The position numbers and the translations under genes were made by a program. The notes beneath the pieces are model-generated. The model searched no databases and was not told the DNA's origin. It saw only the letters and a program-made list of their open reading frames with translations. A stretch of 64,000 bases of DNA from Aristolochia californica (Eukaryota; Streptophyta; Magnoliopsida; Piperales; Aristolochiaceae): NCBI GenBank assembly GCA_029961685.1, contig JARWKL010000005.1, positions 39,593,357 through 39,657,356 on the forward strand. The letters run 5' to 3'. Each line of letters starts with the position of its first letter. Position 1 is the first letter of the stretch. Shown here one piece after another: positions 1 to 11,377 of this stretch.

Positions 1-650
1 GATCAAGAACCAGTAGCATGCATCGAATTCAATGAGAATAATATAAATTACTCAATTAGGGCTGACGTCAACCAAATCTGGAATGATGCAAGCACAGTTA
101 CTGGGATGGGTGATGCACATCCCAAAAACTTCCAATATAAACCCAGTTAGGACAATTAAATCATAGAGAATCCCTCAATGATAAATAGAAACCAATAACC
201 CTAAGGTTATGGTAGAGAAAAAGAGAAAAACTTGAACTTTCACGAACCAGTAACCGAAGAACTTGTAAAACCCTTATTCTAGGAAGTTATCCTCTTCTAA
301 TATGATGGAAAACTGTAGTAAGATGCTCCTAGAAGTCATCTACCGCTCTGATACCATTTAAAAATTAAGGTTTTTGGTGGTGGAAGGAGAGAAGTGAAAA
401 AAAGAGAGAAGGAGAAGAGAGAGATTGAGAAAATAACCAAAAGAAGGCTCATAACTCTATTTAATGATAGGCTTTGATCAAAATTACAATAATGCCCCTA
501 TACATACAATAATGCTTATTTTCCTTATAACTCCCTAATTATGTATCCTATGTACGTGAAAATTTAACCACTAACATAATTCAATGCATAGAACAAGATT
601 ACCTATAAAAATAAATTTAAGTGGTAAAATGACTAAAATACCCCTTGACA
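1..650 (-). mobile_element. 5' end of a minus-strand LTR retrotransposon in a transporter intron
   Basis: Read on the minus strand, positions 356-343 spell TGGTATCAGAGCGG, a typical plant LTR-element primer-binding site for initiator tRNA-Met. Immediately right of it (358 to about 650) is LTR-like sequence that begins TGTCAAGGGG on the minus strand and holds a CT-rich block. Positions 1-342 would be the start of the internal domain, which runs off the left edge. No open gag or pol frame is visible. The LTR does not end in a clean CA, so the borders are approximate. The element lies in the intron before the 889-1013 exon of the proline transporter gene. Confidence 0.5.
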
Positions 651-888
651 TATTTTCTAACTATCTTCTACCCTGAACAATGGTAGATTTCACTGCTTCT
701 CCCTTGTTTAATCATTCAAAAATAAAATTTGAACTAATTTTATCTTCCAAAATTGCTTTTATCTTTTATGTGAGCTGGACTATCCAAAGGTTTTCTAAAA
801 CTAATTTTTTTTCAGAGTTAATTTGTGATGTTCAAGTGAAACATAGGCATATAACTAACATGTTCTGCCATATTTTATGTTCTCATAG

Positions 889-3800
889 GAATAAATTCAC
901 CTCCTCGAGATTATGACATTCATGGAACAAAGGCCTCCAAAATCTTCAGCTCTATTGGTAGTGCGGCTAGTCTTGTTTTCGCTTATAATACAGGGATGAT
1001 TCCAGAAATACAGGTAAGTTGAGGTCTGTCGTCACTGACTAGAATTTTTTGAAGAAAAAATGTTTACTATATAGCTAACACCTCCCCCCGGATTCAAAAA
1101 CACCTTAATCAAAAAGTAATTATTTTTAACCCTATTTAATTAAGAATAGATGAGTCCACCTCTTCTCCTTTTTTACTTTGACTTTGACACTAGGAAAGTG
1201 GTAGTGAAGGAGGATGTTCCTTCCCAAAGAGGGAGAGGGAGGGTGGGGGGGAAGGAGAGAAGGGGGCATACAGAGGAGGAAGAAGCAGATTTTTGTGTGA
1301 GAGGAGGCCACCTCTTGCCTTCCTTGCACTTAGGGGAGCATACTTCTCTCCTCTGCGTACTGTGTAAACAAAAGGGAGTCAAGAGGTCAGGATGCAGGCA
1401 CTGCTGTGAAGCAACGTGCCCCACCTCCTTTGGGTGAAACCAGAAGTTGTGAGCCCTCAATGTGTTGAATCTTCCTAAAATAAATTAAAATTTATGATAA
1501 TATAATGGTTATTACGGTCCTTAGAAGCTAAAAAGAAAGGAGAATGGGTGAATATAATCATCAATATGGCCGAAAGTTTTTCAGAATTAAAAAAGGATAA
1601 AAAAAGAACTGTAATGAAAAATAATAATATGATAGGATCAACCCATTGTGCTACGTATTGGACTGAGAGTTTAATTGGGTTCTGTTGGAACTGAGGTTCC
1701 ATATACTGAAGTAGGACAGCAAGGACTACAGGTTGTAGGGTTCTAATATGTGCTGAATTAGGTCACAAAGGGGTTGACTAAAAAAATCAGGAAATATGAA
1801 TATTAATTGCATGCTAACACAATAACAAACATAGCTTAAACAATGATAATATGGTAAAGTCACTATAGACATGCATAACAATCACTAACTAAAAGAAATA
1901 AAAAACAAAAAAGAATTTTGGTGAAAGAACTTGAGGTGAATGTGAAACTGTAGAGAGATGTTGTACTTGAAGGATATATTGTGAAATTGAAGAAAATGTA
2001 CTGTAAATTGAAGGAAAAAGGGTCAAAAGAGGAAAAATAACAACTTTAGTATCATGCTTACAGGAAAAACGAAAAAAAGTGACTCCTTTTCTTGCTGAAA
2101 TATAACTGGAATGGAAGTACAATGAAGAAAGAAATTTTTTGGAAGGTAAAAATTAAGAGAAAAACAAAGAAAAGAGAAAAGTAGGCATCACACCTGATTT
2201 TTAGAATTCACTTCCAAGAGAGAGAGAGAGAGATGTCTCACACCCAAACAACATAATTCTGGAATTTCCTTCAAGCTGTACAGGTCTCTGGTGGCTTTAA
2301 ATAATGACAAACCTAAAATTTAATGGCCCAGATTTAAAACATCTTATTGACTGAAATTAAAGGCCAAGATTAAAACTTAAAAGAATCCTAATGGACCTTA
2401 TAGCAACACTAAAAAGTTCCATCAAACTGAAAAATAGAAGTTATAATAAAACCAAACTATTCACAGAAACCAAGCAAAACATAACCCACTGAAAATAAAA
2501 CCGAAATTACAACTAGAACTCATCCAATTTCCAAAACCTACTATTTATAGCCAGTAACCTAGTATTTCACGAGAGGATCAAACACATAGAGGGTGGTTGC
2601 CATTTCCAATACGTCCTTTGTGAAGTCTTCAGAACAAATTGGTAAAGTGTTTACAAAACCCTTTGAAAAAATGAACATCTGGTGTTATGTGAGAAGCTGG
2701 GTCTTTTTAACATTTAATCTCCAGCTTGAGGGGGAGTGTTGAAATACTGGTACTAGGGTATTTTGGTCTTTTCACAGACTCATTTAGATCTCATATAGTT
2801 ACAGCAGGTTAGACATCATGTCTGGACTTTATGTCTATTTTTATTAAGCTCTGACTTGTATTTAGGGAATTATAAGTATATTTGTATTGGAGGGCATTAT
2901 GTGCATTTCATGTAACTTTCACTTAAGTGAATGAGATAAGGAGAAGGATTGAGTTCTGAGCCCTCAATGGAACGCAGACTAAACAGCTGCTTCTCTGTCT
3001 CTCTTTTGTTTTCTCATTTCCTCTTTCTCCCCTTCTCGAATCTCATCCATATTGCAAATTAACAAAACACTTAAGTGTTTGACCTTCCATAATGAATGAC
3101 ATTTAGATAAAAAAAGCCATGGTATGCCTAAAAGGATATGTGCAACGTCCATGGGAGCAACATCAACCATATGCAATCAGTATAGGGAGCAGATTGCGAA
3201 GGAACCAAACACCTATGCTTGATTGGAATGGTTGTTTGGTCAACCCAAGCCACTTTGTAAAGACGTGGGTGTGGTTCAGGTTTTAAACCTAGCCTTTCAG
3301 TGGCATTTTTTGAAAGAATATTCATGTTAAGTGTGGAAAAATCGTTGTCCTCCTCCAATCATCTTCACACTCTTAGGTTGAGTAGCTATGCACCTCACAA
3401 CATTCATGCGAGTCATCTCATCTCTTGGCTTAACACTGTCCTCATTACTTGCTTCTTCGGCCTCATGAACAATGCATTCTCCATCATATTCCTCTTCATC
3501 TCCATCTTCAACCCTAGTATAGAGATTCCTTGTAGAACACTATTAGGTACAGTGGCCTGCACCCCACACTTATAATAGACTTGTTTGGTGTTGCCCTTGG
3601 AACCCTCAGAAACAAATCCTTTTCCTTTGTTGTCTTGAACTTGAGGTTTGGACTGGTTGCTACCCTATGTCACTGTTGAGTTGTTAATTGTAGACCCTAT
3701 TACTAGTGAACTCCTCAACTTGGGAAGTAAACCTTTTGGTGGTAGTTTCTTAGCATACTGTTCCAACTTGAGGGTTATTTGGAAATTGGATGAATTTTGG

Positions 3801-6800
3801 AATGCCTCATCAATAGAGTCCTAGTGTGTGGAATCATTGCATGTCTAATTCCAGGTCGTAACCTTGTTTGAAATCGAGAAAGTGTCAATCTAGGATCTTC
3901 TTGAGTTTCACAATGAAACATCAATTCATCAAATTTCCTCATATATTAAAAAACTTTGTTATTTTGTTACAATGTTTGCAATTGGGCCATAGATTAGACG
4001 TGAAGGTATTTTTCTTTGAGTTTTTCTTTCATGTCATCCCATAAAATTATAGGATCTTGACCTAAATGTTGGATTTGCCTTTCCAGATTAGTCCAGTGAA
4101 GTTTGGCTTGGCCAGTTAGCTTCATCTTGGCAAAACTCACATGTTGGTTATCCGTCATGCTATTCTAATCAAAATAACTATCCAAATCAGATAGTCAATC
4201 AAGAAAAACCTTTGGATCAAATTTCCCATAATAACTATGGGTCTCAAGTTTATCCTTTTTAGTAATATCACTCACCCAGTCATTCTCATTAGGACCATGT
4301 CATGGTCCTGGGTCTTCTCACTCCTCTCCTAAAATGCCTGATGTGGAGAACGTGGGCCTAGAAATGTTTCCTTGAGCTGATTCCCTTCTAACCTTTGTAA
4401 TAGCTACACCGGTAATGGGAATTTGGCTGACTGTTTCCCCTCTTATTTTGCCCTTGTCCACTAAAATGATTAGCTACCTCTAGACTCATAAAATGTTCTT
4501 GGTCACCTTGGAAAACCTATCAACATATGTAGTTCACCCAACTTAGCATTGATGCTCACTAATAACTCCACCATTTGTTCTAGGGACATGGTTTTGTGGT
4601 GATCTAACCTACGAGTGGGCATACACAGGGTAATAAGAGAAAGGTATGAGAAGGTTTAAAATAGTGCACCAAAAAAGGCTCTAATGTCAAAATAGATGTA
4701 GAACAACAAGGACGTAAGGTTCTAGGGTTCTAATAGGTGTTGAATTTAGTCACAAAGGGCTGACTAAACAAACCAGGAAATAGGGTACATTAATTGCATG
4801 TTGCCACCATAAGAAAAATAACTTAAACAATGGATATATATGCATAACAATGGAAATAATTTTAAAGTTACCACAAATATGCATAACAAGAAAGTGCTGC
4901 TAAAGGAGAAAATACCTGACTGATGAAAGTTCTTAACACATCTGGAAGGTTAAAAGACAATAAAGTTTGAAAGGGCTCAAAATAGGTCAGAAAAGGAAAA
5001 AGATGTAGTTTTCCAGGTTTGTCGTACTTTGGTTTAGGTAATCTAAACAAGAAAATGTCATTTTGATGAAAGAATTAAAGGTGAATGTGAAAACTAATAT
5101 TCCTGTAGTTGATGCTATAGTTGATGTAAATATTCCAGAAAGTGAAGAAAGTAGTGAAATTTGAAGAAAAGCAGATCAAAGGAGGAAAAACAGTAACTTT
5201 AGGGTTTGCTACAATATTTTGCTACTATAAAAACGAAAAAAAAAGTGGCTTCTGTCTGCCTGAAATAGAACTGGAATGAATGTACAGCGCAAGTAGTAGT
5301 TTTTTGGAAGGCAAAAAGTAAGAGAAAAACAAAGAAGTGAGGAGGAAGGAAGCATTACACTACTTCTAGAATTCACTTGAGAGAGAGTTTCACACCCAAG
5401 CAACATAATTTTGAAATTTCCTTCAATGTGCCAATTACAGGGCTCTGGTGGCTAGATTTAAACATCTTAGTGATTGAAACTAAGGGCCAAGATTAGAACT
5501 TAAAAGAATCCTAATGGACCTTAAACCAACAATTAAAAGGCCCATTAAACTAAAAAACGTAAATTAAAAATAAAAACAATAAATTCTTATGGTTCAGGAG
5601 AAAACCCAAGTAAAACATAACCCACTGAAAATAAAAGCGATATTACAACTAAAAACCACACAATTTCTTAAACCTGTTAACTAACAACCAAATATTAGGC
5701 TCTTCATTGAGCCAAATAGCTACACTTCTCATTTTTTTTTTCTTGAACTTGTTTGGAACTCTTTATCCCCATCACATACCATGCTTACTTTTGAATTTGG
5801 CAAACCTGCTTGACCAGACCAGTCTGACCACCAATCAGCTAATCCACTTGGCTAAACCTGTCCAACCAGCAACCAGCCTAGTTCTGGATTTGGCCTTCTG
5901 CTCTAAACTGGGGGACTTTTAGCTTGAGCTCTTAGGTTTGAGTCACACATATGGTTCCGGTGTTAACAACAAAAGCAAAAAAAATAAAAAAAATGACTGG
6001 TTCTACCAGTTAATTTGGTCTCGTCACCTCAAAGTTTAAACATGAGACTCTGAAGACCTGAACTCATGACCTTTTAGAAAGGGAAATTATCTGACCTCCA
6101 TGCTATTGTCAAAATTGTATCGCAAATTAAAAAGTTAGATGTCTATAAACAAGTATTCTATGACTATATAAAATTGTTTTTAATTTTATTACATCTTATG
6201 ACATCATCCTGATTGAACCCTGTTGAACTCTGATTGTTCTGAAATGTTCATCCAGCCAGTTTGAGTGGCTGTTTCTATAATGTTGGACAACCTCATATTT
6301 TTGTCTCCCTCAAGCTGCCAAAGAAACTGCTTAGTGGTTCTTGGTTTATAAATGAGATAATTAATTGGAAATAACGAATGCAGCTGCAAATTCATTTTAT
6401 TTTGAATTATTGTGTATGAATTCTCACTTTCTATGGCCTCAATTATTGTGAAGGCTACGGTGAAGCCTCCCGTGATAAAGAACATGCAGAGAGCACTTAT
6501 TTTTCAATTTACTGCCGGTAATTTGCCCCTGCTTGCCGTAACTTATGTGGGCTATTGGGCTTATGGATCCTCAACATCAATATACCTCCTCAACAGTGTT
6601 TCAGGTCCTCTTTGGATTAAGGCCGTAGCCAGTGTAGCAGCTTTTTTCCAGTCAGTCATTGCTTTGCATGTAATTTTTCACTCCTCAACTCCTTAAATTT
6701 AGAAATGAAAAATAACAATTCAAATTTTGGAATTTTCACTTAGTTGTTTGAAACATGATCAAAGGTAAAGGGCAGTGGTCCAACGAGTTCCATTTTTCAT

Positions 6801-7558
6801 CGAGTAAAGGGGGCTTGATGAATTGACGTTGGTGATACCTCATGTATTAGTGATAGTAATACCGATTGTTGCTAAGGAAATGGAAGAGTTAAGACTCTAG
6901 TATAATGGTTTGCCATATTGGGTACCCAAAAATCTGATATGTTTAGACCTACACAACCATATGGAGTTTTGTGGCTGTTCTTGTGGATGTACTGAGAAAA
7001 ATGGTCTGTTTCACAGTCAGTTAATAGTTTTTTTTTGTGACTTCATGGGAGAATCTCTCTTTTTTGCTTGGAAAGTTACAATTAGTTTTCCAGGGAAATT
7101 GAAAGGTTTTGTTGTCCCATGTGTGCTTTCCCACCGAAAGATGACTAATCGTTTTTGTGTTGTTGTTCTATTTGCAGATATTTGCAAGTCCTACGTATGA
7201 ATACATGGATACTAGATATGGAAGAGGCAAAGGAAATGCATTATCTTTCCATGTTCTGTCATTCAGAATATTAGTTAGAGGGGGTTATCTAACAGTAGTC
7301 ACCTTTTTGGCAGCTCTTCTACCTTTTCTGGGAGATTTCATGAGTCTCACCGGGTCTTTGAGCACTTTCCCTCTCACCTTTGTTCTTGCCAACCACATGT
7401 ACTTAATGGTGAAACGAAACAAATTGTCAGCACTGGAGAAGGGTTGGCATTGGTTTAATGTTTGCGGGTTCAGTTGCTTAGCAGCAGTTGCTGCCGTTGC
7501 AGCCGTAAGGCTTATCATAGTGGATTCTCGTAATTACAGTCTATTTGCTGACATTTAG
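889..7558 (+). CDS. Proline/compatible-solute transporter (ProT type, AAAP family), last three exons, 5' partial
   Basis: Exons are 889-1013, 6454-6669 and 7178-7558; all junctions are AG/GT and stay in frame. They encode the C-terminal half of an amino acid/auxin permease-family transporter. Recognisable ProT-like stretches are [82 protein letters not shown] and the end [12 protein letters not shown]. Plant ProT proteins import proline, glycine betaine or GABA across the plasma membrane with protons. Several hydrophobic membrane spans fall in the last two exons. Upstream exons are outside the window, so length and start are unknown. The 5,440 bp intron (1014-6453) is inflated by a gypsy element with a copia fragment; the next intron (6670-7177) holds nothing recognisable. 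The reading frame looks intact. Substrate preference is inferred from the family. Confidence 0.9.
1690..5670 (-). mobile_element. Degenerate Ty3/gypsy LTR retrotransposon in the ProT intron
   Basis: Two related direct repeats (about 1700-2545 and 4685-5665) share long stretches, such as a repeated tract near 1710/4690 around TTCTAATAGGTGTTGAAT and the CATAACCCACTGAAAATAAA tract near 2480/5615. They flank minus-strand coding relics. A gag core lies at about 4020-4160, reading [20 protein letters not shown] with spaced stops and frameshifts. A retropepsin-like region lies at about 3060-3360, reading [20 protein letters not shown] and later DVAHILLG with PWLF, similar to the gypsy protease. A weak primer-binding site like TTAGAGCC lies near 4680 next to the right repeat, consistent with minus orientation. 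Reverse transcriptase and integrase are missing and the left part is interrupted by a copia fragment. It is clearly dead; the LTR borders are approximate. Confidence 0.75.
2590..3064 (+). mobile_element. Copia 3' end with polypurine tract and LTR, nested in the gypsy relic
   Basis: A short pol tail at about 2600-2700 resembles the end of copia RNase H. It is followed by CAGCTTGAGGGGGAG (2722-2736), the classic polypurine tract, directly abutting an LTR that starts TGTTGAAATACTGG at 2737. The LTR runs through a CT-rich stretch to about 3064, ending near AAATTAACA. The upstream part of the element is absent, so this is a truncated copy. It interrupts the 3' portion of the minus-strand gypsy element, between its protease relic and its left LTR. 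Confidence 0.6.
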
Positions 7559-7974
7559 GCTCCAATTGACCTAGATGTGGATGTTCGGATCTTCCTAACC
7601 TTGTCATTTTTGGGTAATAAGGTGTATAAAGCATAGCATGCTGGGGGGGTAAACTATGAACATGGTCAGGTATTCTGTAATGAGACTATATATCAAGTAA
7701 TGCATTCTTTTTTTGTGAAATTATTTTATTTATTTATTTTTTTTTTTCCTGTGTTCTTAAACAAAGCCATTCATTAGTAATCGAAATCCGAATCAGATGA
7801 CTCTTTTCTTCGTTTTCTTTCATTTCTGGTCCCCGCCACGAAGATCGTATTCGTGGAGTGACCACGACCACAAGCTTGTCCCTCCACCTCCTCTTAACTC
7901 CAACGCTGCATCGTTCCAACCTTGTGCAAGATCCAGTTCCACAATCACCAACACCCAAGCGATAGCGGAACCAA
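7559..7974. other. Intergenic: transporter 3' UTR and SOUL gene promoter
   Basis: This 416 bp stretch lies between two genes in the same orientation. It contains the 3' UTR of the transporter, a T-rich block at 7724-7748, and the 5' UTR of the SOUL gene. I see no clear TATA box or other gene. Confidence 0.5.
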
Positions 7975-8574
7975 ATGGGCACTGTTTTCGGCAGAATCGG
8001 CGTCGAAACGCCCAAATTCGAGCTACTTCAGAAGTCCCCTGATTACGAAATCCGTAATTACTCTCCCTCTATCATAGCTGAGGTCACATACGATCCTGCG
8101 CAGCTCCGAGGCAACCGAGACGGCGGCTTCACCATCCTCGCAAACTATATCGGTGCACTCGGGAATCCCCAGAATCGAAAGCCGGAAAAGATCGCCATGA
8201 CTGCTCCCGTCATAACTCGAACGCCTGAAAAAGCCGGTGAAAAGATTGAAATGACGGGACCCGTTATTACGAAGTCCACCGACATGGTCACCATGCAGTT
8301 TGTGTTGCCGTCCAAGTATTCAAGCGTAGAGGAGGTGCCCGTCCCCGTGGATGAGCGAGTTGTTATAAAACGAGAACGCGAAAGGAAATATGGGGTGGTG
8401 AGGTTTAATGGAGTGGCTTCTGATGAAGTGATCGAGGAAAAGTTGGAGAAGTTGAAGGGGAGTTTGGAGAGGGATGGGTTTAAGGTAATTGGGGATTTTC
8501 TGCTAGCCAGGTATAATCCTCCTTGGACTTTACCAGTCTTCAGGGCTAATGAGATTATGATTCCTATTGAATGA
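7975..8574 (+). CDS. SOUL heme-binding family protein, SOUL-1/HBP-like
   Basis: This intact single-exon frame of 199 aa starts at the first ATG (MGTVFGRIGVETPKFELLQK) and ends RANEIMIPIE. Family hallmarks are YEIRNYSPSIIAEVTYDP near residues 25-42, the tandem motifs KIAMTAPVITR and KIEMTGPVIT near residues 72-98, and the C-terminal GDFLLARYNPPWTLPVFR block. SOUL/HEBP proteins bind heme or other tetrapyrroles. This subtype has no evident transit or signal peptide and is expected in the cytosol. Length and sequence closely match Arabidopsis At2g37970 as I remember it. A decayed copy of its 3' end lies 1.9 kb downstream (10495-10578), and the Yos1-like gene that follows is also its Arabidopsis neighbour. 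Tetrapyrrole transport or buffering is a family-level inference. Confidence 0.93.
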   Translation: MGTVFGRIGVETPKFELLQKSPDYEIRNYSPSIIAEVTYDPAQLRGNRDGGFTILANYIGALGNPQNRKPEKIAMTAPVITRTPEKAGEKIEMTGPVITKSTDMVTMQFVLPSKYSSVEEVPVPVDERVVIKRERERKYGVVRFNGVASDEVIEEKLEKLKGSLERDGFKVIGDFLLARYNPPWTLPVFRANEIMIPIE

Positions 8575-8982
8575 TGAGTTGAATTCAGAAATCGATGAAG
8601 GGAAATTGTAGCGACTGGTGGATGTTCCATTTTTACCTGAAAAATGCAGTTACATTTACGAATTATAGATGTTGCTCTCGTGTTGTCAATGGGAATTAAC
8701 AGGCCTGAAACATCTCGGATTTTTTTCTGGGCAAGAGGTTTCAAAAATAAAATTGCTTCGTAATAATTTACAATCTTTTCCAATAGGCGGTTTTCATTGT
8801 TTGCGACGGTGTGGCGCGATCTAAGGCGACTGGTTTGCTGGGTAATTTTCTCGTCATTATTCCTCTAGGAGCAGCTTCTCCTACATATTTTCTTGTTAAA
8901 TATAGACATAAAAGTGGTGTATAAATTTATTCAAGTACAAATAAAGTAAAAAATATTATACTCACATATGTAACTAACATCC
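8575..8982. other. SOUL 3' UTR and intergenic DNA
   Basis: The first ~100 bp is the likely 3' UTR; part of it is echoed in the duplicated fragment at 10576-10820. The rest is AT-rich and runs into a minus-strand LTR. I see nothing else. Confidence 0.5.
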
Positions 8983-10090
8983 TCTAAAGCTCCCCTTTTT
9001 TTTTTTTTTACATCCTAAATAGGAGGAAGAATGAGGTTATAGACTTGTGTCCTCTAAGCTCTATTTATAACTGATAAAAATATAATATTATAATTATATC
9101 ACCCTAGTAAGAGTGATGAAGAGACAAAAAACATAAACAAATTATATCAATGATGCCCTAATTATATCATATCTTCCTATATTCCCCCTCAAGTTGGGAG
9201 ATAATGCCAGTGATCCCAATTTTAAACATATAACATAAACGTAGTAATAAACTCCTCTATCATGATGTCTCAAGGATAAGTATGATACTGGACACAAACT
9301 CTCAAATGGTAGAAATGGGTGATAAGTCGAAACCAACCTCAAATGATTTTAAACAAATATAATGATAATAATTACTAAAGTGGGTAATACTTGTTATTCA
9401 CTAGACGACGATAAAAAATCCAAGGGTACCAATAAAAACACCCATATATATATAAAAAGGCACCAACCAAAGCAACACTCCAAAAAAGGGTTAACCAAAG
9501 GGTTAAGTAAGAGTCAAATAAAGGACGATAGGAGAAAGATTGCCAAAGGGTAATGGGTAATGAGGAAGATAATGTGTAGAAGTCGGGGTCATCATGTGCT
9601 TTATTTTCCTAAGGAATTCAAATTCTTCATAAGATGAACCAATGCCGATAACAGTCAGCAAATAATGAACCCAAAGCAAGTAACTGAGGAGCCATTTTTC
9701 AGTAATAATGTCTCAATCAAAGAGGCACAATAACAATAGAGAAAATGGGTTAATGCCCAAATAACACGTACCAAATGTGAAATTATATAATAATGGATAA
9801 TCAATAAATAATGAAAGTCTTTAAGAGTAATAAAGACACCTGAAATAACCTGCAATAAGTCCATCCTTGAATAAAGAAGATGTGCACCAAATAAGGAGCT
9901 GAAATCGAGTAATAAGCTGGCAATAATCCAAGATAATAATCATGCTAGAGCCAAGGGACCAAGTCAGATTGAGTTAAGTGACCGAGTCGAGTTGGATGAT
10001 AAAATTATAATATTATAATTATATTATTCACCCTAGTAAGAGTGAAAAAGAGACAAAAAACATAAACTAATTACATCGTATCTTTCAACA
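8983..10090 (-). mobile_element. Truncated copy of the non-autonomous LTR family (copy 1)
   Basis: On the minus strand this matches the 3' part of the element at 49984-53341. A polypurine-like tract (revcomp of TTCCCCCTCAAGTTGGGAG, 9182-9200) abuts an LTR at about 8983-9181 containing TATA-like and CACTCTTACTAGGGTG sequence. The internal 3' region (9201-9990) shares the same non-coding blocks: TATATATAT, GGTACCAATAAAAA, and the stretch that reads ACCCATTCCTACCATTTGAG in the right-hand copy. At about 10000-10090 a second, truncated LTR piece (U3 half) marks the 5' side. There is no gag or pol. It is an internally deleted derivative. Confidence 0.7.
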
Positions 10091-10494
10091 TGAAGGAAGC
10101 ACTATGCATGGAGTTTGACATGAAAAATCCAGGTGAAACAAAAAAAAAAATCTTAGGTATAGAGATCTGTGGAGGTAAGAAATATGGGAAGTTGTAGCCA
10201 TCGCATAAATGATATTTGAGTAACGCTTTCGCTAAGTTCAACATGAAGGAATCCAAACCTATAATTGTAGTGCTTGAAAAACTGAGACAAAAAGGAATGA
10301 CATGTTCAAGGTACTATACTCTAATGTTGTGGGTCCTTTGATGTATATTATGGTTTGCAGTAGAGCTGATTTGTCACAGTGGTAAATACATATATGGCAG
10401 GTTCAAGTAGAGACCATTGGAAATCTGTTGAAAAAAAATTGCATTTTCGGATTTATCAAACTCTTCCATACAGTTTCTTTTCCAAACTATTCAT
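10091..10494. other. Intergenic DNA leading into the SOUL duplicate
   Basis: There is no gene here. Around 10370-10412 GTCACAGTGGTAAA followed by GGTTCAAGTAGAGACC faintly resembles pol III A and B boxes of a tRNA-derived SINE, but the tRNA fold is absent. Confidence 0.35.
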
Positions 10495-10578
10495 GATTTT
10501 CTGCCGGCCAGGTATAATTCTCGACTTTATCAGCCTTCAGTCTTCGTGAGTGAGTTCATAATCCCAATAGAACGATAA
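10495..10578 (+). pseudogene. Decayed duplicate of the SOUL gene 3' end
   Basis: GATTTTCTGCCGGCCAGGTA followed by TAAT parallels the last codons of the SOUL gene (8495 onward). The translation starts DFLPARYN and ends FIIPIER then stop, against DFLLARYN and IMIPIE in the intact gene; the middle is shifted by small indels. The similarity continues into the 3' UTR (GAACCCAGAAATGGAAG against GAATTCAGAAATCGATGAAG) and resumes after the tandem array (TTATTTACCTGAAATATGAAG at about 10792-10812 against TTTTTACCTGAAAAATGCAG at 8630-8649). It is a truncated segmental copy, not a gene. Confidence 0.8.
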
Positions 10579-10770
10579 TATGAACCCAGAAATGGAAGGA
10601 CAATATAGTTCAATAATTCCCTGTCAATGATGATATGAACCCAGGAACGGAAGGGCAATATGGTTCAATAATTCCCTGTCAATGATGATATGAACCCAGG
10701 AACGGAAGGGCAATATAGTTCAATAATTCCCTGTGAATTATGATATGAACCCAGAAATGGAAGAGCAGTA
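10576..10770. repeat. 55 bp tandem repeat, about 3.5 copies, grown from the SOUL 3' UTR duplicate
   Basis: Units start at 10576, 10631, 10686 and 10741 (the last partial), exactly 55 bp apart. Each opens with TRATATGAACCCAGRAAYGG and contains TTCAATAATTCCCTGT. Units 2 and 3 are nearly identical; units 1 and 4 are more diverged. The unit begins at the stop codon of the SOUL-derived pseudogene fragment, so the array expanded inside its former 3' UTR. Confidence 0.9.
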
Positions 10771-10873
10771 GTAGGGGCTCGTTGGCGTCACTTATTTACC
10801 TGAAATATGAAGTAAAATCGGAACTTTAAGGGGTGGGCGTCCCACAGAAATCAAATATATATTATGTAAGACG

Positions 10874-10918
10874 CCTGACACTGATTATGAAGTTGTTTTG
10901 TAACAAGTCAGTGTCAGG
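10874..10918. other. Inverted repeat (hairpin) downstream of the Yos1-like gene
   Basis: CCTGACACTGA (10874-10884) and TCAGTGTCAGG (10908-10918) are perfect 11 bp inverted repeats separated by 23 bp. The hairpin lies about 220 bp past the Yos1-like stop codon on the minus strand, in the likely 3' UTR or just beyond it. Its function is unknown. Confidence 0.6.
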
Positions 10919-11141
10919 TGATCTAAGGCAAGAGGTATAGCGATCTCATTCGGAAGCAAATGCTTCCAGTTCATTACAGAAAACATCATTTTCCAATTTA
11001 CTTGGAAAAAAACCTTCGACATAACACCAGTGAGGATCCATGCAGACTGCCCTTTAATGTACAATATGCATTCTAAAAACATCGTCTAGAACTCCAAAAT
11101 TCATCACATTCACGAAAGGTTCTAATGATTACTAAGCCATC

Positions 11142-11375
11142 TCAGCCAGATACCAGTTTCACTACTATAGTAATAATATTAAGAACTATCAGGGGCACTC
11201 TTAGGTATTGGATCGCATATATGAGTCCTATCACTTGTCCCTTGAGAGTTTTGGACCCACCCCCTGAGAATTCAGAAAAGCTCCATCCTTTTGGAGCAAG
11301 GAAACGATCTTCATTCAGCACAGCAAATGCATTTGCCAGCAGGAGAAAACCTTCAAGCAGCGTCCACAGACCCAT
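11142..11375 (-). CDS. Yos1-like protein (IER3IP1 family), small ER-Golgi membrane protein
   Basis: This intact 77 aa frame starts MGLWTLLEGFLLLANAFAVL and ends IVVKLVSG. Conserved family blocks are NEDRFLAPKGWSF and IGLIYAIQYLRVPLIVLN. Two hydrophobic segments (residues about 3-20 and 49-74) fit the known two-helix topology. Yeast Yos1 works with Yip1 and Yif1 in COPII transport from ER to Golgi; the plant role is inferred from homology. The start is the ATG at 11375, the usual family length; a splice acceptor (TGTACAG, at 11383-11377) lies 2 bp upstream of it, so the longer frame reaching 11396 is intron sequence. The 5' UTR therefore begins on a distant upstream exon, probably at about 14110-14310. 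The gene faces the SOUL gene tail to tail and FLN1 head to head. Confidence 0.92.
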   Translation of the reverse strand: MGLWTLLEGFLLLANAFAVLNEDRFLAPKGWSFSEFSGGGSKTLKGQVIGLIYAIQYLRVPLIVLNIITIVVKLVSG

Positions 11376-11377
11376 TC

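Noticed and set aside
1150..1460. 95-codon ORFs on both strands at the start of the large transporter intron
   Set aside because: Open on both strands, within an intron bounded by good splice sites, and without homology that I recognise.
6040..6120. tRNA-derived SINE on the minus strand (GGTCATGAGTTCAGGTC as B box)
   Set aside because: The A box and tail are not convincing and no second copy was noticed.
8145..8783. 212-codon minus-strand ORF overlapping the SOUL gene
   Set aside because: Antisense shadow of the SOUL coding sequence.
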